From: Spirochaetales bacterium Spiro_05
GTDB taxonomy: Bacteria > Spirochaetota > Spirochaetia > Sphaerochaetales > Sphaerochaetaceae
Assembly: GCA_001603115.1 (NCBI GenBank)
Contig: LVBG01000011.1
Location: forward strand, 1-64,000
Reading direction: 5' to 3'
DNA length: 64,000 nt
Shown: positions 17,753 through 27,097 of the stretch, piece after piece
Layout: each line of letters starts with the position of its first letter
Numbering within the stretch: the stretch's first letter is position 1
Position numbers and translations under genes: made by a program
The notes under the pieces: model-generated
What the model saw: only the letters and a program-made list of their open reading frames with translations
Database searches by the model: none
Told to the model about the DNA's origin: nothing

Positions 17753-18882
17753 AGTCCCATGCGCTTCGCAAAGCGCATCAGGTTGTCAACCGTCTTTTCC
17801 ATATCCATGGGAGCTCGGGGTTTTGCCTGTTTGAAGTCAATGGCCAAGCGGTTGATCGAGAAGATTCCGCTCACACCCTCATCATAAGCACCCTCGACAT
17901 CATCGGCGATGTCACCGACAATGGCCAGAACGGGAACATTGGCTTTCTTGGCACGCCTTGCAACTCCGATGACCACCTTGCCGCGCAGTGACTGTCCGTC
18001 GATCTTTCCCTCGCCGGTAAGTACCAAGTCGGCCTTGGTGAGCAACTTGTCGAAATTGACCGTCTCCAGCACCGTTTCAATACCCATCTGCAGGCGTGAT
18101 CCGAAGAAGGCTGCCATGCCACCACCCATACCACCAGCTGCACCACTGCCGGGAATGGACTGTACGTCCATCTTGCAGTCGCGCTCGATGACCTTGGCGA
18201 TGCTCTGCATGTTTGCATCAAGGATCTTCACCATATCAGGAGTGGCTCCCTTCTGGGGCCCGAAGATGTGGGCAGCACCGGTAGGTCCGTAGTACGGATT
18301 GTCGATGTCACACATGGTGGTGATCGTCACATGCTTGAGAGCGGGATCGAGTCCGGAAGTATCGATCTTTGCCACTTTGCCCAATGTGCCCCCGGTAGGG
18401 ATGAAGGAGTTCCCATCCTTGTCGTAGAAATTGACACCGCAGGCAGCTGCAGCTCCGCAGCCTCCGTCGTTGGTGGCACTGCCACCCAGTCCGACAATGA
18501 TCGTCTTGCAACCGCTTTTTGCTGCATCGAGAATGAGCTCGCCCACACCATAGGTGGTGGTCAGGTCGGGATGCAACTCATCTCCAACCAGAGGGAGGCC
18601 GGCACAGGCCGCCATCTCGATGACTGCGGTAGTCTTCTTCACTACTCCGTAAAAACCTTCCATGGGGAAGGCATAGGGTCCTTGGACGGTGAGTGTTCTT
18701 TTCTCGCCTCCGAGTGCCTGAAGGAAGGCATCTACGCTGCCTTCTCCTCCATCAGCTACGGGAATGCTGGTGACCACTGCGTCGCTGTAGTGTTTCTTGA
18801 TTGCTCTGTCCATGATTGCACAGATCTGTTCGGAACTCATGGTTCCTTTGAAGGAATCGGGGATTAACAGGATGTTCTTCAT
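17749..18882 (-). CDS. glxK: Glycerate 2-kinase (GarK/GlxK family)
   Basis: A 377-aa kinase of glycerate family type I that phosphorylates glycerate to 2-phosphoglycerate for glycolysis. Signature segments: IPDSFKGTMSSEQ at the N-terminus, VADGGEGSVDAF, the glycine-rich VGLGGSATNDGGCGAAAA loop, and VLTGEGKIDGQS near the C-terminus. GAGGAG precedes the ATG. It lies directly downstream of a GntP permease, which fits uptake and phosphorylation of glycerate or another sugar acid in one operon. Confidence 0.93.
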   Translation of the reverse strand: MKNILLIPDSFKGTMSSEQICAIMDRAIKKHYSDAVVTSIPVADGGEGSVDAFLQALGGEKRTLTVQGPYAFPMEGFYGVVKKTTAVIEMAACAGLPLVGDELHPDLTTTYGVGELILDAAKSGCKTIIVGLGGSATNDGGCGAAAACGVNFYDKDGNSFIPTGGTLGKVAKIDTSGLDPALKHVTITTMCDIDNPYYGPTGAAHIFGPQKGATPDMVKILDANMQSIAKVIERDCKMDVQSIPGSGAAGGMGGGMAAFFGSRLQMGIETVLETVNFDKLLTKADLVLTGEGKIDGQSLRGKVVIGVARRAKKANVPVLAIVGDIADDVEGAYDEGVSGIFSINRLAIDFKQAKPRAPMDMEKTVDNLMRFAKRMGL

Positions 18883-18901
18883 CGTGGGCTCCTCAATGGT
18901 A

Positions 18902-18921
18902 CCGGGGGCCTGAACCCCCGG
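18902..18921. other. GC-rich hairpin between gntP and the glycerate kinase gene
   Basis: A perfect 7-bp stem (CCGGGGG/CCCCCGG) lies in the short gap of a minus-strand operon. On the minus strand it is not followed by T residues, so it is unlikely to stop transcription. It may protect the upstream gntP mRNA from decay. On the plus strand it is followed by CTTTTGT, but no plus-strand gene ends here. Confidence 0.5.
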
Positions 18922-18933
18922 CTTTTGTACATG

Positions 18934-20310
18934 TTACAATAAAATGAGGGAAAAAAGCCAGATGAAAATCATACATGCAATACCTTGCAGCAAGGTAACC
19001 ATGGTTTGGGTGCGATACCCCTCTTCGGGCTTGAGCTTTCCGAAGTTGGTGACAACCCAGAAATAACTGTCATTTGCATGGCTGACAGTCATTGCTCCGG
19101 CGCCGATGGCCATGACCGTAAGCACTGCAGCCATGGGACTTGCGAGTCCAAGGGCACTCATCATCGATGAGCTCTCGGCAATGCTTCCCATAATGCCGGC
19201 GGTGGTTGTGATAGCCACTGTGGACGATCCTTGGGCAGTCTTGAGGATGGCACTGATGAGGAAGGGGAAGAAAATCCCGACGGTAGCGAGCACCTGTGCA
19301 TTCTGCTTCATGAAGTCGACGAAACCGGCGCTGGCAATGACTCTGCCCAGCACTCCGCCGGCAGCGGTGATGAAGAGAATGGGGCCGACTACCTTCAGTG
19401 TCTCAGTGGTCATGCTGTTGAAATGTTTCAGTGCGTCCTGGAGGACTAAAAGAAGAATGCCGAAGAGCAAGCCGATGGTGAGAGCGATGATCGGGGTACC
19501 GATAAAAGCGCTCAGGCTGGCAAGGTTGCCTTGCCACTTCATGGCTGCGGAAAGGGACCCGAGGGCCATGCACAGGATAGGCACGAGAATCGGGGCGAGG
19601 GAGAGGAAGCCATTGGGAAGGTTCCCAAAGCTCTTGAGAAGGGTGTCATAATCGACTTCATCCGCATCCTCTACCAGCTCCTCACCACTCTTGATCTTCT
19701 TGCCGATATAGTTGGCATAGAAGTAAGCGATGACCAGGGAAGGAATGGAGATGAGTGTGCCGATGACGATGACCATGAACAGGTTGTCACCGATTCCCAG
19801 CGTCCCCGCTGCAGCAATCGGTCCCGGGGTGGGAGGAATCAGGACATGGCTGGTATACAGACCTGCCGAAAGCGCAACCGTCATGGCAACCGAACTGAAC
19901 TGGGTTTTCTTGCGAAGAGCCTTTCTGATGGGGTCAAGGATGACGAATCCGCTGTCACAGAAGACGGGAATGGAAACAACCCATCCCATGATTTCCATGG
20001 CGAGTTGGGGATGTTTCTTCCCAACCAGGCGGACGACCATTTCAGCAAGCTTGAGGGCGGCTCCGGTCTTCTCCAAAATGGTACCGATAAGCGCACCGAG
20101 GATGATGACAATACCGATGCTGCTGAATATCCCACTGAAACCCGAGCCGATGATGCCAGGGATGTCTTTCAGGGGAAGACCCACAACAAGGGCAAGCAGA
20201 AGAGAAATACCCATCAAGGCAAGGAACGGATGAACATTCCATTTTGAGATGGCGACGATCATGATCGCAATGGCGATCACGAACGTGATGATCAAAGCTA
20301 CTCCAGACAT
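18934..20310 (-). CDS. GntP-family gluconate/glycerate-type permease
   Basis: A 458-aa inner-membrane symporter with about 12 TM segments. GntP-type features: the N-terminal WNVHPFLALMGISLLLALVVGLPL, the conserved GFGGIFSSIG-like segment (IGSGFSGIFSSIGIVIILGALIG), the TGAALKLAEMVV helix, and PTPGPIAAAG. Members import gluconate, idonate, serine or glycerate with protons; the adjacent glycerate kinase makes glycerate the best guess. GGAGG lies seven bases before the ATG. Confidence 0.9.
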   Translation of the reverse strand: MSGVALIITFVIAIAIMIVAISKWNVHPFLALMGISLLLALVVGLPLKDIPGIIGSGFSGIFSSIGIVIILGALIGTILEKTGAALKLAEMVVRLVGKKHPQLAMEIMGWVVSIPVFCDSGFVILDPIRKALRKKTQFSSVAMTVALSAGLYTSHVLIPPTPGPIAAAGTLGIGDNLFMVIVIGTLISIPSLVIAYFYANYIGKKIKSGEELVEDADEVDYDTLLKSFGNLPNGFLSLAPILVPILCMALGSLSAAMKWQGNLASLSAFIGTPIIALTIGLLFGILLLVLQDALKHFNSMTTETLKVVGPILFITAAGGVLGRVIASAGFVDFMKQNAQVLATVGIFFPFLISAILKTAQGSSTVAITTTAGIMGSIAESSSMMSALGLASPMAAVLTVMAIGAGAMTVSHANDSYFWVVTNFGKLKPEEGYRTQTMVTLLQGIACMIFIWLFSLILL

Positions 20311-20320
20311 GTCAAACCTC

Positions 20321-20349
20321 CTGTGATATTTTACAGTAGTATATCACAG
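20321..20349. promoter_or_regulatory. Operator-like palindrome at the gntP-glxK promoter
   Basis: A perfect 9-bp inverted repeat, CTGTGATAT (20321-20329) and ATATCACAG (20341-20349), with 11 bp between. On the minus strand the upstream arm contains the candidate -10 (TATACT, 20338-20343) and the downstream arm abuts the GGAGG ribosome-binding site of gntP. Bound repressor would block initiation. As RNA it could fold next to the ribosome-binding site. Confidence 0.6.
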
Positions 20350-20381
20350 GTATTGGACAATCGAATGAAAATGTGTAAGAA

Positions 20382-21839
20382 TCATCGCCGCCAGAAGTGT
20401 TTGGAGAAGAGCACGTAGACGGTGAACAACTCGAGTCGTCCTACCAGCATCAAGAAGGAGCAGACCCATTTCAGGTACGAAGGTAGGAAGGCAAAATTGC
20501 CGGTAGGCCCCACATTGGCGAACCCGATTCCGATGTTTCCCAAACAGAGGAAAGAGGCTGCAAAGCTGGTCATGACATCAGCACCACTTAAGGAGATGAG
20601 CACCGTTCCCACAACACCGGTGAGTATATATACCCCAAAGAAGGTGGAGATGGAGAGCAGGAGGTCGTCACGCATTGAAACGTTGCCGACCCGAACCTGA
20701 AACACTCCCCGGGGGTGGATGCGATGCTTTATTTGTGCACGGCCCATCTTGAAAAGGGCGACGATTCGGATGACCTTCACTCCACCACCTGCAGAGCCAG
20801 CAGAGCCACCTACGAAGAAGAGCAGAAAGAGCAACACCTGGGTGAACGCCGGCCACAGGACATAGTCTGCGGTGGCAAAACCGGTGGTGGTGAGAATGGA
20901 GGCAGTTTGGAACGCACTGTAGCGAAGCGATTGGGCAAAATTTCCATAGGTGTTGGAGACGGTGAGGTACAATGCGGATACGAACGCCACGAACGCCCAG
21001 ATGCCGAGATAGACGCGCAGCTCTCCATCCTTGAGCACCGAGGAGAGTTTTCCGCTGAGTGCTTTGAAGTAGAGGGCGAAGTTGGCTCCGCTGATCAGCA
21101 TGAAGATGGTGACAACCACATCAACATAGGCGCTGGAAAAGGTTCCGATCGAGGAGTTCTTCACACAAAAGCCTGCAGCTGCCATGGTGGAAAAGGTCAC
21201 CGTCACCGCATCATAAAGAGAAAGGCCCCCCAATAAGAGGAGCATGGTTTCCAATACGGAAAAACCAATGTATATCGACCAGAGAATGAGTGCTGTGTTC
21301 TTGATTTTGGGGGTAAGCTTGTCTTTGGTCGGTCCCACGGACTCAGCTCCCACCAATAGCGTCCCGCTCACCCCAAGAGCAGGAAGGAGGGCGACAAAGA
21401 GCACGACAATTCCCATCCCTCCGAGCCAGTTGGTCTGAGAGCGCCAGAAGAGGATGGATTTGGGCAGGCTCTCAATTTCAGGGAGCACCGTGGCTCCTGT
21501 AGTGGTAAAGCCGCTCATAATTTCAAAATAGGCGCTGCTATAGTTCACATAGGCGTTGCTCACCACCAGCGGGATGGCTGAAAACGCTGTGGCGATCACC
21601 CAAGTCAGCGTAACTACCAGGTAGCCGTCGCGGGCGAGGAGGACTTTGGATTCAGGCTTTCTTACAAGGATAAGGGCACTGCTGCAAAAGATTGCAATGG
21701 CAAGATAGGCAACCAAAAAGCCCCTGATTGCATCCACTTCCTGATAGTGGAAGGCGAGGGCTGTGGGGATGCCCATCAGCACAGAGAGAAAGAGAACGAT
21801 GAATGCAAGCAGACGGAGGTCGAGTTTCCAGTTGAGCAT
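20382..21839 (-). CDS. trkH: Potassium uptake protein TrkH
   Basis: A 485-aa K+ channel/transporter subunit with four repeats of TM-pore-TM. Filter-region glycines occur at ETMSGFTTTGATV-like (EIMSGFTTTGATV), FSTMAAAGFCVKN, ILTTTGFATADY and FLCLGNIGIGFANVGPTG. The ATG at 21839 follows TAGGA; a TTG five codons upstream is less likely. trkH starts just after trkA ends, so the two are coupled. The partner TrkA gates the channel by nucleotide binding. Confidence 0.93.
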   Translation of the reverse strand: MLNWKLDLRLLAFIVLFLSVLMGIPTALAFHYQEVDAIRGFLVAYLAIAIFCSSALILVRKPESKVLLARDGYLVVTLTWVIATAFSAIPLVVSNAYVNYSSAYFEIMSGFTTTGATVLPEIESLPKSILFWRSQTNWLGGMGIVVLFVALLPALGVSGTLLVGAESVGPTKDKLTPKIKNTALILWSIYIGFSVLETMLLLLGGLSLYDAVTVTFSTMAAAGFCVKNSSIGTFSSAYVDVVVTIFMLISGANFALYFKALSGKLSSVLKDGELRVYLGIWAFVAFVSALYLTVSNTYGNFAQSLRYSAFQTASILTTTGFATADYVLWPAFTQVLLFLLFFVGGSAGSAGGGVKVIRIVALFKMGRAQIKHRIHPRGVFQVRVGNVSMRDDLLLSISTFFGVYILTGVVGTVLISLSGADVMTSFAASFLCLGNIGIGFANVGPTGNFAFLPSYLKWVCSFLMLVGRLELFTVYVLFSKHFWRR

Positions 21840-21846
21840 GGCTGTC

Positions 21847-23229
21847 CTACCCAAATAGTTTTTGGATCATTTCCGAAGAATCCCGCAATACTGCCACCAG
21901 GACCGTATTGCCTTCACGCAGGGTCGAGAGTCCAGTAGGAATGGTGCATTCCCCGGAACTGCCGATGATACCAGCAATGATGGCCTTCTTGCGCATATTG
22001 ATATCCTTCAGCTGCTTGTTGCACACCTCACACTCTGTATTGATGATGAACTCATAAATTTCCAGTTGGCCGTTGAAGAGCGAGTGGATGCTGGATACGT
22101 TTGAACCTCTGAGATACCGCAGGAGCGATTCCACGGTGGTATCGGTTGTGGAAATGACCACATCGATGTCAAGGTAGGAAGCCATGCGCGAATAGTTGTT
22201 GTTGTTCTTGATCAGTGCAATCGATCGCTGCACCCCGATTCTCTTGGCGTAACTTGCGGTGATGATGTTCAACTCATCATTGTCGGTAAGGGCGACAAGA
22301 AGATCATAGGTGCCAAGCTGCTCCTCCTGCATAACCTCTTCGTCAGTGATATCCGCCTTGATCACCAAAATCTCTCGGAACCGTTCGGAGAAGGCTTTGC
22401 AGACCTCCTCATCCTGATCGACGACCGTTACCTTGGAACGCATTGCCGGACTCATCCGGTTCAGCAGAGCGCGGGTGATTTTGCTTGCTCCCACCAAAAC
22501 CATATTGTTCGGTCGTTTCTGCAGCTGGCCAACCGTTTTCAGGATGTCGGTGACCTCCTCCGAATCTGCAACGATGGAGAGGGTATCCTTTGCTTGGATG
22601 GTGGTGTTTCCCGAAGGTACGATCACCAAGCCGCGCCGGTTGATGGATGCGATGACAAACTCTGCATCAAGCTTGGAGCGCATCTCCATGACAGTAGACC
22701 CTACATACGGGCTGAACGGCTCGATGTAGAAGTTGTAGAGGAGCAGCTTGGTGTTGGAGAAACCGAGCACATTGCCGTTAACCCCCTGCTCGATGATATT
22801 GTAGATGGATTTGGCTGTCTCAGCATTTGGGTTGACGATGTAGTCGATTCCCAACAGGCCTTCCTTCAGGCCATCAACCCCGGTGTAAATCAAGGAGCGG
22901 ATGGCGGCAACCGTTTTTGTCTGGGGGTAGGTGGAACTTACCAGACCGCAGGAGACAAGATTGATCTCATCGCTGTTGGTGACGGCGATGAACGCTTCAG
23001 CGTCCTCAATGCCGGCTTCCATCAGCTTGGCGATGTCAGTGCCGTTGCCCAGTACTCCCAGGCAGTCAAGTTTGGAAACAGCACTCTCTACCCGCTCATG
23101 GGCGTTGTCTATGATAACTACATCCTTACCGTCAACAATCAGCTGTTTTGCCAAGCCCAGACCACGTCTGCCAGCTCCCAGGATGATGATTTTCTTGCTG
23201 ATACCAAGCTCCTTTATCCCTCTGCCCAA
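21847..23229 (-). CDS. trkA: Potassium uptake regulatory protein TrkA
   Basis: A 460-aa cytoplasmic gating protein with two RCK halves. The first Rossmann motif is KIIILGAGRRGLGLA with VVIIDNAHERVE; the second is NMVLVGASKITRALL with VTVVDQDEEVCKAF. TrkA_C domains follow each half. The start is uncertain. No ATG exists; the frame is open with a TTG at 23316 and another at 23229. The latter gives the usual family length and is chosen. The first would sit about 8 nt from the predicted transcription start. Confidence 0.88.
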   Translation of the reverse strand: MGRGIKELGISKKIIILGAGRRGLGLAKQLIVDGKDVVIIDNAHERVESAVSKLDCLGVLGNGTDIAKLMEAGIEDAEAFIAVTNSDEINLVSCGLVSSTYPQTKTVAAIRSLIYTGVDGLKEGLLGIDYIVNPNAETAKSIYNIIEQGVNGNVLGFSNTKLLLYNFYIEPFSPYVGSTVMEMRSKLDAEFVIASINRRGLVIVPSGNTTIQAKDTLSIVADSEEVTDILKTVGQLQKRPNNMVLVGASKITRALLNRMSPAMRSKVTVVDQDEEVCKAFSERFREILVIKADITDEEVMQEEQLGTYDLLVALTDNDELNIITASYAKRIGVQRSIALIKNNNNYSRMASYLDIDVVISTTDTTVESLLRYLRGSNVSSIHSLFNGQLEIYEFIINTECEVCNKQLKDINMRKKAIIAGIIGSSGECTIPTGLSTLREGNTVLVAVLRDSSEMIQKLFG

Positions 23230-23331
23230 CCTCAGGGTGTGGAAATGCTGTATGCTACCCGTGATGATAGCAGAACCCTCGGAAAATCTGAAGACCCCGT
23301 AAACGACAGCTCCCAAACCAAGATATCTAGC

Positions 23332-23359
23332 ATTATGACAACAAAATATGCATAGTCAA
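23332..23359 (-). promoter_or_regulatory. trkA-trkH promoter
   Basis: On the minus strand TTGACT (23354-23359), a 16-bp spacer and CATAAT (23332-23337). The start is predicted near 23325. It is back-to-back with the tRNA promoter only 20 bp away. Confidence 0.6.
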
Positions 23360-23378
23360 TGTTTTTCTCGGATGTTGG

Positions 23379-23407
23379 TTGACAAGGTTTTCCATTTCTC
23401 CTATAGT
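23379..23407 (+). promoter_or_regulatory. Promoter of the initiator tRNA gene
   Basis: Consensus TTGACA (23379-23384), an exact 17-bp spacer and TATAGT (23402-23407). The start falls about 9 bp before the tRNA 5' end. One of the strongest vegetative promoters in the window. Confidence 0.85.
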
Positions 23408-23422
23408 TGGTAAGAAATTCGA

Positions 23423-23495
<73 letters not shown>

Positions 23496-23684
23496 AACAG
23501 TTGGTCTGATGAATGGACTGTCGATTGCACAAAGGTGCACGGCAGGACGGTGATTCCTGATTCTACCAAGCTTTGGGCAACTTGTTGAGACGGCAATGGT
23601 CGTACGGCGGGTTGCCTTCCTTTTGCCCGAATTGTTAGGCTAGCATCTAGTAATGTTCTTGATAAATCACTATATTATCAGAAT

Positions 23685-24053
23685 ATGGATGCTGACGAAC
23701 CCCTGCTGCAAATACTCTACTCCAATCAAGTGTTTCTCCGAGCGTATGCCTATCCCTTTCAGGATGAGGTGCGCTTCACCATCAGTCTGGAGAATGATGA
23801 ATATGTGCTGGCAAGCGAGCAACTGAAGCCCGTCTTCTGCCCGTTCACCGGGAGAAGGAACAGCCGCGAGGCAGGGGATATGCAGCGATTGCAAGCGGGC
23901 ATCAGCCTGAAACTCTCCAAAGGCAAGGAGCTTTCTTCCTGCTGCACGCTCAAAGGTTCCGTTCTCAGTTTGCATCTGGGTTCTTCCAGTGCAAGCTTGA
24001 CATTTGCCTTCGATCCATTGACCGGCCTTGCTGACACTTCGTCCCGTTTGTAG
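23685..24053 (+). CDS. Hypothetical protein
   Basis: A 122-aa predicted soluble protein without recognisable motifs, TM segments or signal peptide. Codon use (G/C third positions, compact charged/hydrophobic pattern) looks coding. No ribosome-binding site precedes the ATG. A TATTAT hexamer ends six bases before it, so the mRNA might be leaderless, but no -35 is evident. The stretch 23496-23684 between the tRNA and this gene holds no other recognisable feature. The gene ends 84 bp before the sensor kinase gene. Confidence 0.5.
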   Translation: MDADEPLLQILYSNQVFLRAYAYPFQDEVRFTISLENDEYVLASEQLKPVFCPFTGRRNSREAGDMQRLQAGISLKLSKGKELSSCCTLKGSVLSLHLGSSSASLTFAFDPLTGLADTSSRL

Positions 24054-24136
24054 GCTTTGTTCGAATTTTCTCCCTATCCTTGCAATATGAAATACATCGG
24101 CTATGATGAGAGAAAACAGGGAGAAGGGGCGTTTTC

Positions 24137-26437
24137 ATGGAAGGACTTCAGCGATGCATCGGAATTTTTACCGCCAGTTTGGATGACGAATACCAGTCGA
24201 CTCTCTGGCACGCCATCGAACAGGAGGCGAAGAAGCGAAATCTGGGCACCATCTCCTTCATCGGCTCACGCCTGGGTTCCCCGATTGCCAGCGAAGCCTC
24301 CTCAAATCTTGCCTACCATCTGGCCGGGAGAGAGAATGTCGATGGGCTGATCATCATCGCCTCCTCCCTGGCTTCCTATTTCACTACAGTCGACCTGAAC
24401 AAGTTCTTTGCCCCCTGGTCCTCGCTGCCGAGGGTTTCCATCGGCATGCGAATGCAGGGCATGAGCGATATCACCGTTGAGGGGGAAGAGGATATTGCCG
24501 CAGTGGTGGAACATCTGATAACGGTGCACCACCGAAGCAAGTTTGCCATCATCACCGGGCCAGAGACCCATGAGGAGTCGATCAGGAGGCTTTCTTCTTG
24601 CAGCCAAGTGTTGGAAGAGCGCGGGATCGAGCTCGACAAGAGAATGGTCTTCAGCGGAACGTTCACCGATGTCTCGGGAAGGGAGACCGTAGCGGCCCTG
24701 GTTGAGCAGGGAATGTCGTTCGATGCGTTGATATGCCTGAATGACTGGATGGCGCTCGGAGCCCTTGAAGAACTCTCCAAGCGGGGGATCAAGGTACCGG
24801 ATGAGGTTTCTGTTGTCGGGTACGACGGACTTGATCCGTCCCGGTACGCGCTTCCTCCCCTTACCACCGTGGTGCAGCCTTTGCATGAGATGGGTGTCAT
24901 TGCCGTCGACATCCTGGACAGGATCATGGCAGGCGGGGAAGAGGAGCACATCACCCTTCCCTGTACTACCGTCATCCGTGAATCCTGCGGCTGCAATCCT
25001 CATATCAGTTACACCCCGGGTCTGCATGAGATGCCAAGCTACACCAGCCCGAGTGAGCGTTTTGCAGTGCAAGACCTCCTGCTTCTGGTTCGCCGGGGAA
25101 ACTACCATCAGATGATAAGCCGGCTCAATCGGGCCCTCGATACTACAGCAGGGGAGAGTGGTTCGATGCATCGCTGGAACGAGTACATCTCGGTTGTAGA
25201 GTACAAATCGAGTGTGGAAAGCGACTTGAGTCCCAAGACATTGGGGATGCTCATGGCTGCCGCACGAGCCTTGATCGGAGATAAGATCGGGCGCTTCCAA
25301 GCGGCCAAACGCATAGCCACCGAGAACTCCTTCGATTCGCTGCGCAAAGTAAGCGCCATGCTCTCCGGTACCTTTGAACTGGATGAGTTTTTTGAGAATC
25401 TTCGCCTAAGCTTGAAACTCTTTGGTCTTGACCACGGCTATCTTGTGCGGTTTACCCACACAAAAGGCAAGGTTCGGCTTCTGATGGCGATGGACCAAAT
25501 GTCGCTATCTGAGCAAACCTTTGATGCGATGGACATCCTTCCCCCCTCGTTGGGCACTGCATGGAAAGCCCAGCGCTGGGTGCTGTTGCCTCTGGTGTAT
25601 CTGAAAGAGCCGCTTGGGTATTTGCTGGTTCCCTTCCGGAGGGTGATGCCGGCTCTCTACGATGTACTGCAGGAGCAGGTCTCCAGTACCCTCAAGGGGT
25701 CGCTTCTACTCGCTCAGATTCGTGAGCATGAGAAGAACCTCGAAACCCAGGTTGCCCATCGTACGCGCGATCTTTCCAATGAGATCAGGCGCAGGACCGA
25801 GCTGGAGAAGGAGGTCATGGAGATCTCCACCAAGACCATGGAGCGTATCGGCCAGGAGTTGCATGACGACCTGTGCCAGTACCTGCTTGGGGTCAGCCTG
25901 CTTGCTTCCTCTGCAAAACAACACCTTGAGAATCATCAGGGAGTAAAACCGGAAGAGCTTGAGATGATCAGCATGCACCTGAACAAGGCCATAACGAAAG
26001 TGAAGTCGATCAGTCGTGGTTTGATGCCGCTGGAACTGGAGAAGCACAGCTTTTTGGAGCAGCTGGAGGCTTTGGTAGGGGACAGCCTCCGTCTGGCGAA
26101 GGTTGAGATTGACATCAATGTCGATCCCGAGCTCTGCATCTGCGACCCCATCGTTGAGCTGAACATCTTCCGCATCATCCAAGAGGCTCTCACCAACGCC
26201 ATCAAGCACTCCAAGGCACAGCATATTGAGATATCCTCTTGCCGCAGTGTGGATGAGCATGCTCAACACGTTTTGATTCTCTCGGTCAGTGATGATGGTA
26301 CGGGTCTGCCACCCAAATTGCAGAAACAGGGCTTGGGGCTGAAAATCATGCATAATCGTGCAACCATGGCAAACGCCCTTCTGAAGATTGAGAGCAGTGA
26401 TGAAGGCACTACGGTGCGCGTCATCCTCAAGGAGTAG
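24137..26437 (+). CDS. Hybrid sensor: LacI-type ligand domain fused to a NarX-class histidine kinase
   Basis: A 766-aa protein with no TM segment or signal peptide. Residues about 5-290 form a periplasmic-binding-protein-like domain of the LacI/GalR type (CIGIFTASLDDEYQ, ENVDGLIIIASSL, VVGYDGLDPSRYALPPLTTVVQPLHEMG) without the DNA-binding helix-turn-helix. A GAF-like region (about 390-530), a coiled coil, and HisKA_3 follow, with phospho-accepting His576 in GQELHDDLCQYLL. The HATPase_c domain has the N-box EALTNAIKHSK and G-box SDDGTGLP...GLGLKIM. It probably senses a cytoplasmic sugar or its phosphate. The response regulator gene follows after 3 bp, then a sugar ABC transporter. Confidence 0.9.
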   Translation: MEGLQRCIGIFTASLDDEYQSTLWHAIEQEAKKRNLGTISFIGSRLGSPIASEASSNLAYHLAGRENVDGLIIIASSLASYFTTVDLNKFFAPWSSLPRVSIGMRMQGMSDITVEGEEDIAAVVEHLITVHHRSKFAIITGPETHEESIRRLSSCSQVLEERGIELDKRMVFSGTFTDVSGRETVAALVEQGMSFDALICLNDWMALGALEELSKRGIKVPDEVSVVGYDGLDPSRYALPPLTTVVQPLHEMGVIAVDILDRIMAGGEEEHITLPCTTVIRESCGCNPHISYTPGLHEMPSYTSPSERFAVQDLLLLVRRGNYHQMISRLNRALDTTAGESGSMHRWNEYISVVEYKSSVESDLSPKTLGMLMAAARALIGDKIGRFQAAKRIATENSFDSLRKVSAMLSGTFELDEFFENLRLSLKLFGLDHGYLVRFTHTKGKVRLLMAMDQMSLSEQTFDAMDILPPSLGTAWKAQRWVLLPLVYLKEPLGYLLVPFRRVMPALYDVLQEQVSSTLKGSLLLAQIREHEKNLETQVAHRTRDLSNEIRRRTELEKEVMEISTKTMERIGQELHDDLCQYLLGVSLLASSAKQHLENHQGVKPEELEMISMHLNKAITKVKSISRGLMPLELEKHSFLEQLEALVGDSLRLAKVEIDINVDPELCICDPIVELNIFRIIQEALTNAIKHSKAQHIEISSCRSVDEHAQHVLILSVSDDGTGLPPKLQKQGLGLKIMHNRATMANALLKIESSDEGTTVRVILKE

Positions 26438-26440
26438 TGC

Positions 26441-27097
26441 ATGAATCACACGGTTCGGTTTCTGATAGTGGATGACCATCCGCTCTTCCGCCAGGGTCTG
26501 GTCAGCGTTATCGAGAATGTGCGTTCCTATAAGGTAGCAGCCCAGGCAACCACCATAGCAGAAGCGCTGACCCTGCTTGAGCAGGTGCAGGTCCAGATGG
26601 CTCTCATCGATATCTCCCTGCAGCAGGAGAACGGGCTTGAACTGGTCAAGACACTCAAGGCTACCAGGCCGGAGATCCAGTGCATTGTGGTCTCAATGTA
26701 TGACGAGATCATCTATGCATCAAGCGCCCTGAAGGCAGGGGCCCGCGGCTATATCATGAAACAAGAGGCTGCATCAAGCCTGCTCGATGCCATCGCCTTG
26801 GTGCTCAAGGGAAAAGTGTACCTCTCCCCACCCATGCGCGAGCGCATGCTCGATACCCTGTTGCAGCCTGAGGCCAACGATGAGATTGAGGCAGTGAAGC
26901 TGCTCAGTCTCCGTGAGATGGAGGTCCTCCGTCTTTTGGGGCAGGGCTTTGGGGTCTCTGAGATTGGGCAGACACTCAACCTTTCGGTAAAAACCATCAA
27001 TGTCTACCGGGACAACATTCGCCACAAACTCTCCATAAGCGATGCCGGAGCCCTGCGCAAGTTTGCAATCAAGTGGGTGAAAAGCAACGAACGTTGA
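26441..27097 (+). CDS. NarL/LuxR-family response regulator
   Basis: A 218-aa regulator. The receiver domain holds DD at residues 11-12, the phosphoacceptor Asp57 (MALIDISLQQ), the Ser/Thr switch (VVSMYD) and Lys107-region (YIMKQEA). The C-terminal LuxR-type helix-turn-helix (LSLREMEVLRLLGQGFGVSEIGQTLNLSVKTINVYRDNI) binds DNA. AAGGAG precedes the ATG, inside the end of the kinase gene, so the pair is co-translated. The likely target is the palindrome-rich region directly downstream, in front of the sugar transporter. Confidence 0.93.
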   Translation: MNHTVRFLIVDDHPLFRQGLVSVIENVRSYKVAAQATTIAEALTLLEQVQVQMALIDISLQQENGLELVKTLKATRPEIQCIVVSMYDEIIYASSALKAGARGYIMKQEAASSLLDAIALVLKGKVYLSPPMRERMLDTLLQPEANDEIEAVKLLSLREMEVLRLLGQGFGVSEIGQTLNLSVKTINVYRDNIRHKLSISDAGALRKFAIKWVKSNER

